64,000 bases of DNA from DATLED01 sp963750255. Its GTDB lineage: Bacteria; Actinomycetota; Acidimicrobiia; Acidimicrobiales; CADCTF01. The DNA lies in contig CAVVPZ010000006.1 in the NCBI GenBank assembly GCA_963750255.1, positions 186,001 through 250,000 of the forward strand, read 5' to 3'. Below the pieces are notes generated by a model. It did not search any database. It saw only the letters and a list, made by a program, of their open reading frames with translations, and was not told where the DNA came from. Numbering within the stretch: the first letter of the stretch is position 1; the number at the start of each line of letters is the position of its first letter. Below, in pieces: positions 18,249 through 27,152 of this stretch. The translations under genes and the position numbers were made by a program.

Positions 18249-19790
18249 TTGCAACGAACCTTCAGGCGCCTGGTGGGCGCCACGGCGCTGGTGGTGCCCG
18301 CCGTCTGCTTGGCTTCCACCGCGGCGGCATGGGCGGATTCGACGGGGTCGAACATCGATGCCCCGGCCGCTCTCGACAAGGTGGGAATCGGCCTCAATCT
18401 GTTGTGGATCGTGGTCGGTGCTGTCCTGGTGATCTTCATGCAGGCCGGCTTCGCCCTCGTCGAGACCGGTTTCACCCGGGCCAAGCACGCCGCGCACGTC
18501 GTCAGCACCAACTTCGCCATCTTCGGACTCGGCTTCGTCGGGTTCTTCGTCATCGGCTTCCCCCTGATGTTCGGTGGCTTCAGCCTTCCTGGCGTCTTCG
18601 GGATGGATCAGCCGATCGGTAGCGCGCTGATCGGGTCGGGCAACTTCGTGTTCCTCTGGAAGGGCCCGCTGGCCCTTTCCGGCAAGGGCTACGACGTCGC
18701 CGTGATGGCCTTCTTCCTCTACATGGTGGCCTTCATGGACACCGTGGCCACGATCCCAACCGGGTCGATGGCGGAACGCTGGAAGTGGAAGTCGTTCGTG
18801 GTGTGGGGCGTCTTCTGCGGCGCCATCTACTACCCGTTGTTCGGCGCCTGGACTTGGGGCGGCGGCTGGTTGGCCAAGCTCGGTGAGAGCGCCAACCTCG
18901 GCTTCGGCTACGTCGACTTCGCCGGGTCGGGTGTCGTGCACGCCGTTGGCGGCGTCGCCGCCCTTGCTGGGGCAATCGTGCTCGGACCCCGCATCGGTAA
19001 GTACGCCAAGGACGGAACGGCCCGCACCATCGCGGGCCACCACGTGCCCATGGCGATGCTCGGCTGCTTCATTCTCCTCTTCGGCTGGTTCGGATTCAAC
19101 GCCGCATCGACCTTCGCGGCTACCGACCTGCGCTTCACCGTCGTCGCGGCCAACACGGCGATCGCCGCCGCCTTCGGTGCGGTGTTCGCCATGCTCTGGG
19201 TCACTCGACGCACCGGCAAGCCCGACCCCGGGATGATGGTCAACGGCATGCTCGCCGGCCTCGTCGCCATTACGGCGCCGTGCGCCTTCGTCGCCCCGTG
19301 GGCGGCAGCGCTGATCGGCGCGCTCTCGGGCATCACTGTCATCGAGGCGGCCTGGCTCATCGAGCGCAAGTTCCGTATCGACGACCCTGTGGGCGCCATC
19401 GCCGTCCACGGCGTGCACGGCATCCTCGGCGTGCTCTACGTGGGCATCTTCTCCGACGGCTCTTACGGGCAGCTGTGGAACGGGACCGATCACGGTACCG
19501 CCGGTGTCACCGGCATCCTCTACGGCGGCACCGGCGCCGGTCAGCTCGGTGCTCAGGCCATCGGCGCTCTGACGATCATGACCGTGATCTTCGGCGTCGC
19601 GTTCGCCTTCTTCAAGATCCAGGACACCTTGACCAAGGGTGGCATTCGATCGACGAGAGAGGACGAGATCGCTGGCCTCGACATGGGCGAGATGGGCGTC
19701 TACGCCTACCCGGAGTTCATCGAAGAGCCGGTCGACGCGACCTCGGTCCCCGCCGAGCCCGCGGTCGACGAAGAGCTGACGCTCACGTAG
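18249..19790 (+). CDS. amt: Ammonium transporter (Amt/AmtB family)
   Basis: Amt trimers conduct ammonium across the inner membrane. This 513-residue protein has a predicted signal peptide ending near AAAWAD, then eleven hydrophobic spans, with family motifs FMQAGFALVETGF, DFAGSGVVHAVGGVAALAGA, WFGFNAAST and the twin-histidine segments AVHGVHGILG. The C-terminal tail (EYPEFIEEPVD-like) is short. The TTG start at 18249 has GGAGGA at 18239-18244 immediately upstream, which decides it. It follows the antiporter-GlnD-like fusion after 57 bases. No glnB (PII) gene is next to it, which differs from the usual amt-glnB-glnD cluster; the ACT-bearing fusion occupies that position instead. Its last 8 bases overlap gpmA tail to tail. 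Confidence 0.93.
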   Translation: MQRTFRRLVGATALVVPAVCLASTAAAWADSTGSNIDAPAALDKVGIGLNLLWIVVGAVLVIFMQAGFALVETGFTRAKHAAHVVSTNFAIFGLGFVGFFVIGFPLMFGGFSLPGVFGMDQPIGSALIGSGNFVFLWKGPLALSGKGYDVAVMAFFLYMVAFMDTVATIPTGSMAERWKWKSFVVWGVFCGAIYYPLFGAWTWGGGWLAKLGESANLGFGYVDFAGSGVVHAVGGVAALAGAIVLGPRIGKYAKDGTARTIAGHHVPMAMLGCFILLFGWFGFNAASTFAATDLRFTVVAANTAIAAAFGAVFAMLWVTRRTGKPDPGMMVNGMLAGLVAITAPCAFVAPWAAALIGALSGITVIEAAWLIERKFRIDDPVGAIAVHGVHGILGVLYVGIFSDGSYGQLWNGTDHGTAGVTGILYGGTGAGQLGAQAIGALTIMTVIFGVAFAFFKIQDTLTKGGIRSTREDEIAGLDMGEMGVYAYPEFIEEPVDATSVPAEPAVDEELTLT

Positions 19791-20562
19791 TCGGCAACGC
19801 CTCGACCCCGCCCTCGGCTGGATCATCACCCTGAGCTGCGACCTCGGCGGCCCGGCGAGCAACCTCGGCCGGGTCGCCGAGGTAGCGCGACTCGACCGTG
19901 CGCAGCCGGTCGTCGAGTTCGTAGACGAGGGGCACGCCGGTCGGGATGTTGAGCTCCGCGATCTCTTCGTCGCCGATGCGGTCGAGGTGCTTGACCAGGG
20001 CCCGTAACGAGTTGCCGTGGCCGCCAATGAGCACGGTGCGACCGGCCCGGAGGTCAGCGGCGATGACGTCGTGCCAGTAGGGCAACACGCGGACGACGAC
20101 GTCAGCCAGGCACTCCGAGCTCGGCAGCAGGTCCGGCGGGAGTAGTTGGTAGCGGGCGTCGTGCGACGGGTGACGCTCGTCGCCTTCGTCGAGGGGCGGC
20201 GGCGGCGTGGCGAAGCTCCTCCGCCAGATGTGGAACTGTTCGTCGCCGTACTCGGCCTTGATCTCGGCCTTGTTCTTGCCCTGGAGATCGCCGTAGTGGC
20301 GCTCGTTGAGCCGCCAGCTGCGCCGCACGGGCAGCCACAAGCGGTCTATCTCCTCGAGGGCCAGGTTCACCGTGAGGATGGCCCGAGTGAGAAGCGACGT
20401 GTGGGCGATGTCGGGCAGGAGGTCGGCCTCGGCCAGAAGACGTCCGGCTTCGGCGGCCTCGACCTTGCCGAGCTCGGACAGCGGGGCGTCGAACCAGCCG
20501 GTGAAGAGGTCCTTCGCGTTCCATTCGCTTTGACCGTGTCGGAGGAGGATCAGCGTCGACAT
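19783..20562 (-). CDS. gpmA: 2,3-bisphosphoglycerate-dependent phosphoglycerate mutase
   Basis: GpmA interconverts 3- and 2-phosphoglycerate in glycolysis and gluconeogenesis. The 259-residue protein has the catalytic histidine motif LILLRHGQSEWN at the N-terminus, LNERHYGDLQGKNK, the second histidine in IGGHGNSLRALVKHL, and the BPG-loop segment with ATPPPPLDEGD. The length matches the family (about 250). It overlaps amt by 8 bases at the 3' end and diverges from the carboxypeptidase, with its TACGAT -10 element six bases upstream of the ATG. Confidence 0.94.
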   Translation of the reverse strand: MSTLILLRHGQSEWNAKDLFTGWFDAPLSELGKVEAAEAGRLLAEADLLPDIAHTSLLTRAILTVNLALEEIDRLWLPVRRSWRLNERHYGDLQGKNKAEIKAEYGDEQFHIWRRSFATPPPPLDEGDERHPSHDARYQLLPPDLLPSSECLADVVVRVLPYWHDVIAADLRAGRTVLIGGHGNSLRALVKHLDRIGDEEIAELNIPTGVPLVYELDDRLRTVESRYLGDPAEVARRAAEVAAQGDDPAEGGVEALPTT

Positions 20563-20568
20563 GGGCCG

Positions 20569-20597
20569 ATCGTATGGGGCGGCGGCGGGGCTACCCT
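20569..20597. promoter_or_regulatory. Divergent leaderless -10 elements, gpmA and carboxypeptidase
   Basis: On the minus strand TACGAT (20569-20574) lies six bases before the gpmA ATG. On the plus strand TACCCT (20592-20597) lies six bases before the carboxypeptidase ATG at 20604. The two promoters share a 41-base gap, so one polymerase would obstruct the other. Confidence 0.5.
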
Positions 20598-20603
20598 CAC
20601 GAA

Positions 20604-22289
20604 ATGGTCCCTTTCGATCGGTTCGTCAAGTTCCCCGAGCTCACCGAGATCCTCGAGCGTCTCGCCGCCGATCATCCCGATCTGTTGGCTCTGTCGAGTC
20701 TCGGGCGGTCACACGAAGGGCGCGACATCTGGCTGTGCACGATCACCAACACCGCCACAGGTCCGCACGACGAGAAGCCGGCCATCTGGATCGACGCCAA
20801 CATCCACGCCACCGAACTGACGGGTTCGACCGCAGCGCTGTACCTGATCAACAAGCTGCTCACGCAGTACGGAACCGACGCCGACGTGACGCGGGCCGTC
20901 GACACCCGCACCTTCTACATCGTGCCCCGCATGGGGCCCGACGGCGCCGAGCTGGCCATGGCCGAGAAGCCTCGCTACGTGCGCTCGTCGGTCCGCGACT
21001 ACCCCTACCCCGAACAGCGCGACGGGATGGTGGCTCAGGACATGGACGGCGACGGTCGCATCCTCACCATGAGGGTCCGCGACGACAACGGCCCGTGGAA
21101 GGTGTCGTCGGCCGACCGCCGCCTGCTCGTGCCCCGTGACCCGACCGAAGAAGGGCACGGGCCGTACTACCGCCTGCTCCAGGAAGGCGAGATCCAGAAT
21201 TACGACGGCGTGACCATTCGCTCGGCGCCGGCGCTCGCCGGTCTCGACATGAACCGCAACTATCCAATCGACTGGCGCCCCGAGGGTGAGCAGACCGGAG
21301 CCGGTCCGTATCCGACCTCTGAGCCCGAGATCCGGGCCGTCGTCCAAGGCATCGTCGACCGTCCCAACGTCACGGCCTTCATCCAGTACCACACCTATTC
21401 GGGCGTCCATCTGCGCCCGTACGGCACCAAGTCCGACGACGGGCTCCCGACGTTCGACCTGCGCGTCTACAAGAAGATCGGCGAGAAGGCGACCGAGCTC
21501 ACCGGCTACCCGGCCGTCTCGGTGTACCACGACTTCCGCTACGACCCCAAGGACATCATCACGGGTGTGGCCGACGACTGGGCCTATGACCATCTCGGCG
21601 TGTTCGCGTGGACGACGGAGTTCTGGAACCCCTTCGTGACCGCAGGGATCGAGGGCTACAAATTCATCGAGTGGGGTATCGACCACCCCTTCGACGACGA
21701 CCTGAAGCTGTTGGCGTGGAGCGACGAGACACTCGGCGGGGAAGGGTTCGTCGACTGGTATGAGTTCGACCACCCCCAGCTCGGTCCGGTCGAGCTGGGC
21801 GGCTGGAACGGCGCCTACTGCTTCCGCAACCCACCGCCTCACCTGCTCGAGGCCGAGGTTGCACCACACGCCGACTGGGCCATCTGGCACGTGCTGATCG
21901 CCCCGTCGTTGTCGCTGCGGACGTTGGAGGCGACGGCCATCGGGGCCGACACATGGCGGGTGCGTCTCGTCGTGCAGAACCAGGGTTGGCTCCCGACCAA
22001 CGTGACGGCCAAAGCGACCGAGCGCAAGATCGTCAAGCCGCTTCGCGCCGAGATCGCCCTGCCCGACGGTGCCGAACTCGTCGGCACCAACCAGCGTCAG
22101 GAGCTCGGCCAGCTGGCGGGCCGCGTCGGGAAGAACTCCATGCTCGGCGGGTTCGGCAGCGCAGTCGACTCGACGGCCGACCAGGCCAAGGCCGAGTGGA
22201 TCGTGAACGCGCCGATCGGCACCGAGGTGTCGATCATCGCCCGCCACGATCGGGCCGGAGTGGTGCGAGCGTCGGTCGTCCTCAGCTAG
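20604..22289 (+). CDS. M14-family zinc carboxypeptidase
   Basis: This 561-residue protein carries the M14 zinc ligands H and E in DANIHATE near residue 70 and the third ligand in IQYHTYSG near residue 258. The catalytic glutamate is in WTTEFWNP near residue 335, and LDMNRNYP is also typical. The last 130 residues form a beta-rich accessory domain (LVVQNQGWLPTNVT...). No signal peptide or lipobox is seen, so it is predicted to be cytosolic, perhaps acting on peptides or cell-wall fragments taken up. Substrate is unknown. Confidence 0.85.
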   Translation: MVPFDRFVKFPELTEILERLAADHPDLLALSSLGRSHEGRDIWLCTITNTATGPHDEKPAIWIDANIHATELTGSTAALYLINKLLTQYGTDADVTRAVDTRTFYIVPRMGPDGAELAMAEKPRYVRSSVRDYPYPEQRDGMVAQDMDGDGRILTMRVRDDNGPWKVSSADRRLLVPRDPTEEGHGPYYRLLQEGEIQNYDGVTIRSAPALAGLDMNRNYPIDWRPEGEQTGAGPYPTSEPEIRAVVQGIVDRPNVTAFIQYHTYSGVHLRPYGTKSDDGLPTFDLRVYKKIGEKATELTGYPAVSVYHDFRYDPKDIITGVADDWAYDHLGVFAWTTEFWNPFVTAGIEGYKFIEWGIDHPFDDDLKLLAWSDETLGGEGFVDWYEFDHPQLGPVELGGWNGAYCFRNPPPHLLEAEVAPHADWAIWHVLIAPSLSLRTLEATAIGADTWRVRLVVQNQGWLPTNVTAKATERKIVKPLRAEIALPDGAELVGTNQRQELGQLAGRVGKNSMLGGFGSAVDSTADQAKAEWIVNAPIGTEVSIIARHDRAGVVRASVVLS

Positions 22290-22357
22290 CCGGGTCACCC
22301 TCTCAGGGGTGGTCGTCACCGCCCGGTCGGGCCATGGCGCCAGCCACCAGAGTGTCG

Positions 22358-22363
22358 TACGGT
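22358..22363 (+). promoter_or_regulatory. -10 element for the toxin-like gene (leaderless-type)
   Basis: TACGGT lies seven bases before the GTG at 22371. A weak inverted repeat (CACCCT/AGGGGTG) around 22296-22314 may end the preceding carboxypeptidase transcript. Confidence 0.45.
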
Positions 22364-22370
22364 CCGTTTT

Positions 22371-25300
22371 GTGGCTACGGAACCCGCTCCCTCGGCGATT
22401 CCGTCCGAGGAACGGGTGTGGGAGTCGATCCTCGAGCGCGGCACCCCGCCCGCTCGCCATCGGGTCGCCAGCCAGCGCTTCGGCGCCGTACTCCGCGCGT
22501 CGCTGCGGGGCATGCCCAAACAGATCCAGCGCACGGTGATCGTCGGCGCCGTCGCGTTCGCTCTCGGGTGGATCGGCAACGTGTGGTTGCTCGCCTATCA
22601 GTACGACGGCTTCCGCTCCCCGACCGGCTCGCCCGTGACCGGCGAGGGCAGCCGCCTGGCCGGAAGCATCTACTGGGTCCTCCTGTCGGCGATGATCACC
22701 GCCGTCGTCTCCTACCGACTCAAGGTCGGCGGTCCGCGTTTTCGTAGCGACCTCACCGGCTTTCCCGGCCGGCTCAAGGAGCTGCTGGTCGAGCAAAAGG
22801 CGACGGCGGCGATCCATCTCCTGTGGGGTGCATGCGGGGCGATGTTGTTGGCGCTGTTCACGGGGACCTCGCTCGTCTTCCTCGGGAGCGTGGCGTTGGT
22901 GGGCGGACTCGCTTCGTTCGCCCGGCCCTTCCTCATGGGGCTGATCGGGTTCGTCTGGCGTTCGGTGGCGGGGCGAATCGCCCCGGCGCGCAAGCGGCCA
23001 CCGGCGCCGGGCGCGATGGCGCTGGCCGGCGCGGGGGCCTTGGGTGCGGCCCTCCTCGCTGGCCAACTCCCGGGAGAGTCGACGCGCGTGGTGCTGGCGC
23101 TGGCCGCCGGTGGCACTGCGTTTGCCCTCGGTCGCCAGCGCAGTGTCCTCAAGGCCGCCGCCCTCGCCATGTTCGTGCTGCTCGGCGCCGCCGCGGTCGT
23201 CGGCATGATCGACGCTCCCGCCGGCGCGGACGACGGTGGGGCGATCGAGTGCGGCGGCAGCTGGCCCAACAACTGCCCGGGCGTCGACCGCGTGTTCGAA
23301 GAAGCCCTCCTCGGCGCTCTCGCCGCGCTGCTCGGCGCCGAGATCGGCGACGCCGTCGGAAGCGCGGCCGGAGAAGACGACGATGACGATGACGATGACG
23401 ACACCGGCGGAATGTGCGGGCCCCCGGACCTCGACGAAGACGAGGAGTACGCCATCGAGTGGGAATGGGTCGACGACCCGATGCCGGCGGGCGGCACCCG
23501 ATCCAAGAAGGAGTACGACGCGTCGAAGGCGGCCGAGCGCATCGAGGCGAGCCGACAGAAGGCACTGGCCAAGAGCCGCCAGCTCGACGACCTGGAGAAG
23601 AAAGTCGACGCCCTCGACAAGGAGCTCGAGGATCTCCAGAATCGGGTCGACAAGACCTTGTCGGCCAAGCCGTGGAGTCAACTGACCAACGCCGAGCAAG
23701 CGTCGACCAAGCGGGAGATCATCTCGACGATGAAGGCCCAGGGTCAGTCCCAGGCCGCCATCGAGCGCACCGTGCACCTGATGGAGTCCAACCCCGGGAT
23801 GTCTCGGGGCGACTTCATGACCTACCTGTTGGGCGAGATCGTGGTGCAGACACCGGGCGAGATCTGGAAAGCCGGCTCGAAGACGGTGGCGGCGGTGGGG
23901 AAGGAACTCGCCGGAGGCGGACAGCTGCTATCCGACCTCGGTGCCGCCTACATGGAAGACGTCGCCTCCGGGAAGCAGGCGGCGCGGCTGGCCAGCCCGT
24001 TCACAACCGCCTACGACTACTACCACGGCAAGACGGCGTCCCAAGTTCAGGCCGACTTCGCCGAGGTCGCTCGTTTGACTGGCGACAGCTCGGTCAAGCT
24101 GTCCAACGCCGGAGCCCAGCAGTTCATCAACACCGTCGAGGCGATGCACCACGCCCAGATGACTGGCAACGTGCCCGCCATCGCTCAGCCAGTGGCCCAC
24201 GTCGCCGGCACCCTGATCTCCGACGAGATCCTGGCGCTCGGTATCGGCAAGGCCATGAAGCTGGGGAAGGCCGGACTCGGGCTGTTGAGCTCCAAGGCGC
24301 AGTTGCGCACGCTCGAGACGGCCACAGAGGCCGAGCGAGCTTTGAGCCATGCCGAGACGCCCCGAGCTCCGCACGGTCCCGAGCCGGCGGCCGGATCCGG
24401 TGCGGGCGCGGTGCATCCGCCTCCTCCGAAGACGCCGGACAACTACGTCAAGGCTGCGGGGGGAACGCCGATCGACTCCGCCGAGAAGCTGGCCGACTTC
24501 GGTGCACTTCCCGAAGGAGGCCGAATCGCTCCAGCGGGTGGCGTCGGAGGAGGGCGTCATCGTCGAGATGCGACCCGGTGGCCGCGAACGGGCGCAGCAC
24601 CTCGCCACCGGCGAGGTCGGCCAGAAGGGCCAGTACAACCACAACAACACGGTGAAGAAGGCCGACCTCGACCTTGGGCTCGGCTTTCGTGAGAAGGACG
24701 TCGGACTGGCCGGCGGCCTGACCCCTGACATGTACGCCAAGTTGCAAGATCCCGCGCACTTCAATTCGTTGTCTCCTAGCGGGCAGGCCCGAGCCCGCGA
24801 GCGCATGGCCGAGTTCGTCGATCGCGAACACGAAGTGGCGAAACTGGCCGAGGGCAAGTTCGAGCGGGTTGCCGACCCCACGTCGCCGAGCGGTCGAAAG
24901 ACGGTGGTGCAGAAGCGCGACTCGCGACGAGTTCGGCGTGGACCGCGACCCGGCAACCGGACGACCCGACACCGGCGACTGGGACATCGGCGATATCCGG
25001 CTGCCCGACCGGGCGTTCTTCCACGACGAGTTCGGCCGGCCACTCAAGGATCACGCCGCGCTCCGAGCCGACCAAGCCAAGTACAACGCCGTCGTGAAGC
25101 GGCTGATGGCCGAGGTGGGCGACGGGTCGATCCGCCACCCCGGTGGCTATTGGCGACCGAAGATCAAGGTGGTCAAGAACAAGCGGACGGGCCTTCCCGA
25201 GCTGAACTGCGCCGACGTCAAGACCAACCGGCGGATCAACGCCAAGAACGTCGAAGGCGGGGCCGGCAGCGAGGCCAACCTTCGCTTCTCGCCCGGCGGG

Positions 25301-25423
25301 GAGTCGCCGACCGCTTCGTACCGAAAGTCGGCCGCCCCCCGCTACAACCCGCGCTTGCCGGGCGAGATCACGCCCAAGCCGACGGCCAAGCCGGCGATGC
25401 CCCCCCGGAGAAGCGGCAAGTGA
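22371..25423 (+). CDS. Membrane-anchored polymorphic-toxin-like protein (two frameshifts)
   Basis: The N-terminal 300 residues contain five or six hydrophobic segments (for example TVIVGAVAFALGWIGNVWLL and ALAMFVLLGAAAVVGMI). An acidic linker with a run of nine aspartates comes next, then a coiled coil near residues 390-440 (LDDLEKKVDALDKELEDLQ), a long helical region and a proline-rich hinge (HPPPPKTPDNY). The C-terminal region has the compact, charged look of a toxin tip (GDIRLPDRAFFHDEFG, GGYWRPKIKVVKNKRTG), but I do not recognise its family. The protein is continuous if single-base insertions near 24501 and 24920 are removed. The start is GTG 22371. Its stop overlaps the next gene's GTG, as expected for a toxin-immunity pair. 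Function is inferred from architecture only. Confidence 0.5.
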
Positions 25424-26222
25424 CCGTGCTCACTCCCGCTCGGCGCCAGGAATTACTCGACATCGTGTCGTCTGCCGAGTCAGACGATGCCGACGTCGAA
25501 CGAGCGAGGGCGAGTACTTCGACGGTCTCCCGGACACGCCGATCTCCCGTTGCCCGTTCACCGGCGACGTCGTCTCGCGACAGATCGACACGTTCGGGAT
25601 CGATGGGCTCTGGTGGGACTACGACGATGGCCAGCGAGGGTTCCCGCTCTATCCCGGCTCGGTGTGGACGATGCACGGGTCGATGCGCCTCGATGCGGCC
25701 TCGTTGGGAACGGCGGAGTTCCTCGCCAAGCCCGGGCCCGGCTCGCCCTACGTCCTCGCCCACCTCGTCCGGCATCCGAGGATCACGGCCGTGATCTCCA
25801 CCGTCGCCGTCGGCGCCCACACCGGGTATGCCGTGGTGTATTTCCTCGACGGCGACGAGGGCCCGGCCCGCCTGGCGCGGTCCAACGACTGGGGCGTTCC
25901 CGACCATTGGTATCTCGATGACGACGGCTGGTGGCACGACGCCGTGTCGGAACACGAGGAGGAACGAGACTTCGACCTGGCCCGGTGGGTGGCGGCCGGA
26001 AAATTGCAATGGATCGCAGCGGGCGACGCCGACCTGCGACTTCGCACCGAGGTGCCCCATTGCCCGTATTTCGACCTCGACGGTGCCCGCGAACCACAGC
26101 GAGTGCAAGACGGCGAGGTCTGGGTCGACATCGTTGCCCAAGATGCGGCGCCGAAGCCGCGCCGCCGTACAAGGCGCGACGGTCAGGCTTCTGGGTCGAC
26201 GAGCACGAATCCACCGGAGTAG
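25420..26222 (+). CDS. Putative immunity-type partner of the toxin-like protein (one frameshift)
   Basis: A GTG at 25420 overlaps the toxin-like stop (GTGA). The N-terminus reads VTVLTPARRQELLDIVSSAE; after correcting a one-base deletion in a G run near 25509 it continues as GEYFDGLPDTPISRCPFTGD, FGIDGLWWDYDDG and GSMRLDAASLG, to about 267 residues. It is soluble, rich in aromatic and acidic residues and lacks catalytic motifs, which fits an immunity protein, but homology was not recognised. The last 40 bases overlap the opposing membrane-protein gene, so the extreme C-terminus is uncertain. Confidence 0.5.
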
Positions 26223-27107
26223 GGCTCGCCCGACAGCTTCACGCGGTGGGCGCCGATCCCGACGAGGCAGACATCGGCCGTGGCGTTGGGCGGGAGCGTC
26301 GTCCCTCCGACCTTGTATCCCTCGTCGTCGGCGTTGCGAACCCGCACGCACTCGCCGGGGGCGACCCTCGTCCACTCAGGGCGGAAGCGGCCACCGTCCA
26401 CCACGACGCCGGTCGCCGGCGGCGTGGCCGACCAGGGATGGAGCCACAGACCCAGAGCGACGACGAGACCGCCGATCCACACCGAGATGGGCGGAACCAG
26501 CGGGCGCTCCGGGTCCCAGTCGGTCGCTCGCTGGACGATGAGACCCAGCGGGATGCCGTAGGCGAGGTGCGCGGCGTAGGCGATGGCGATGAGGTCCCAA
26601 TGACCTCGGATCCCGTAGGAGTCGGCGAATGGCGAGACGATTGTCGCCGTTTCGAGCACGACGCCCCAGAGCACCGCCCACGGCCATCGGCGACCTAGAG
26701 CAACCGCGGCGTAGGTGATGCCGAACCCGATGCCGTTGCTGAAGTGGTATGCCCATCCAGCGAAGCCGGTCAGCGCCGAAGAGTGCGCAGCATCGAGCAA
26801 GAGGATGCCGTAGGAGTCGATCGGGGCGAACAGACCGGAGGCCGCCGGCGACGAAGGGGATGCGAAACGCGTCGTAGCCGACGGTGCCCACCAGCCCGCC
26901 GAGGGCGCCGGCGACGAGCGCCTTCCGTAGGTAGGGGGCGAGGCGTGGTCGCCGCGCCAACACGATGCCCGCAACGATGAGCAGGACGATCGCCGGGACG
27001 CCCGTGACCAGAAACCAGATGTGAAATGGTCCGAGTTCGTAGACCCAGGCCAGGAGCGCAATGACCGAGGCGACACCGAGCAGAGCAACGAACGCGCGTC
27101 GGATCAT
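26183..27107 (-). CDS. Polytopic membrane protein with a C-terminal cupredoxin-like tail (one frameshift)
   Basis: The N-terminus (MIRRAFVALLGVASVIALLAW) and following segments predict about six to seven membrane spans, for example FHIWFLVTGVPAIVLLIVAG and WIGGLVVALGLWLHPW. The last 75 residues form a beta-rich domain (GGRFRPEWTRVAPGECVRVRN...GAHRVKLSGEPYSGGFVLVDPE) that resembles a plastocyanin-like fold without an obvious complete copper site. One extra base near 26835 must be removed for the frame to continue at LFAPIDSYGILLLDA. Start is the ATG at 27107 (GTG at 27110 is possible). The family is not recognised. It overlaps the immunity-like gene by 40 bases at the 3' end. Confidence 0.55.
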
Positions 27108-27152
27108 CACCGGAAGTTCATCACGGATGTCTGCGTTCGCGCCCGCCTCGGG

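Noticed and set aside
20709..23777. Very long minus-strand reading frame (over 1,000 codons) opposite the carboxypeptidase and toxin-like genes
   Set aside because: It is an antisense shadow caused by high GC content; it has low-complexity H/G/R/D composition and no recognisable domain, while the plus-strand genes have clear motifs.
24500..25423. Separate small toxin-tip cassettes instead of one frameshifted toxin-like gene
   Set aside because: The pieces join exactly at one-base shifts, with no start codons, ribosome binding sites or repeats at the junctions.
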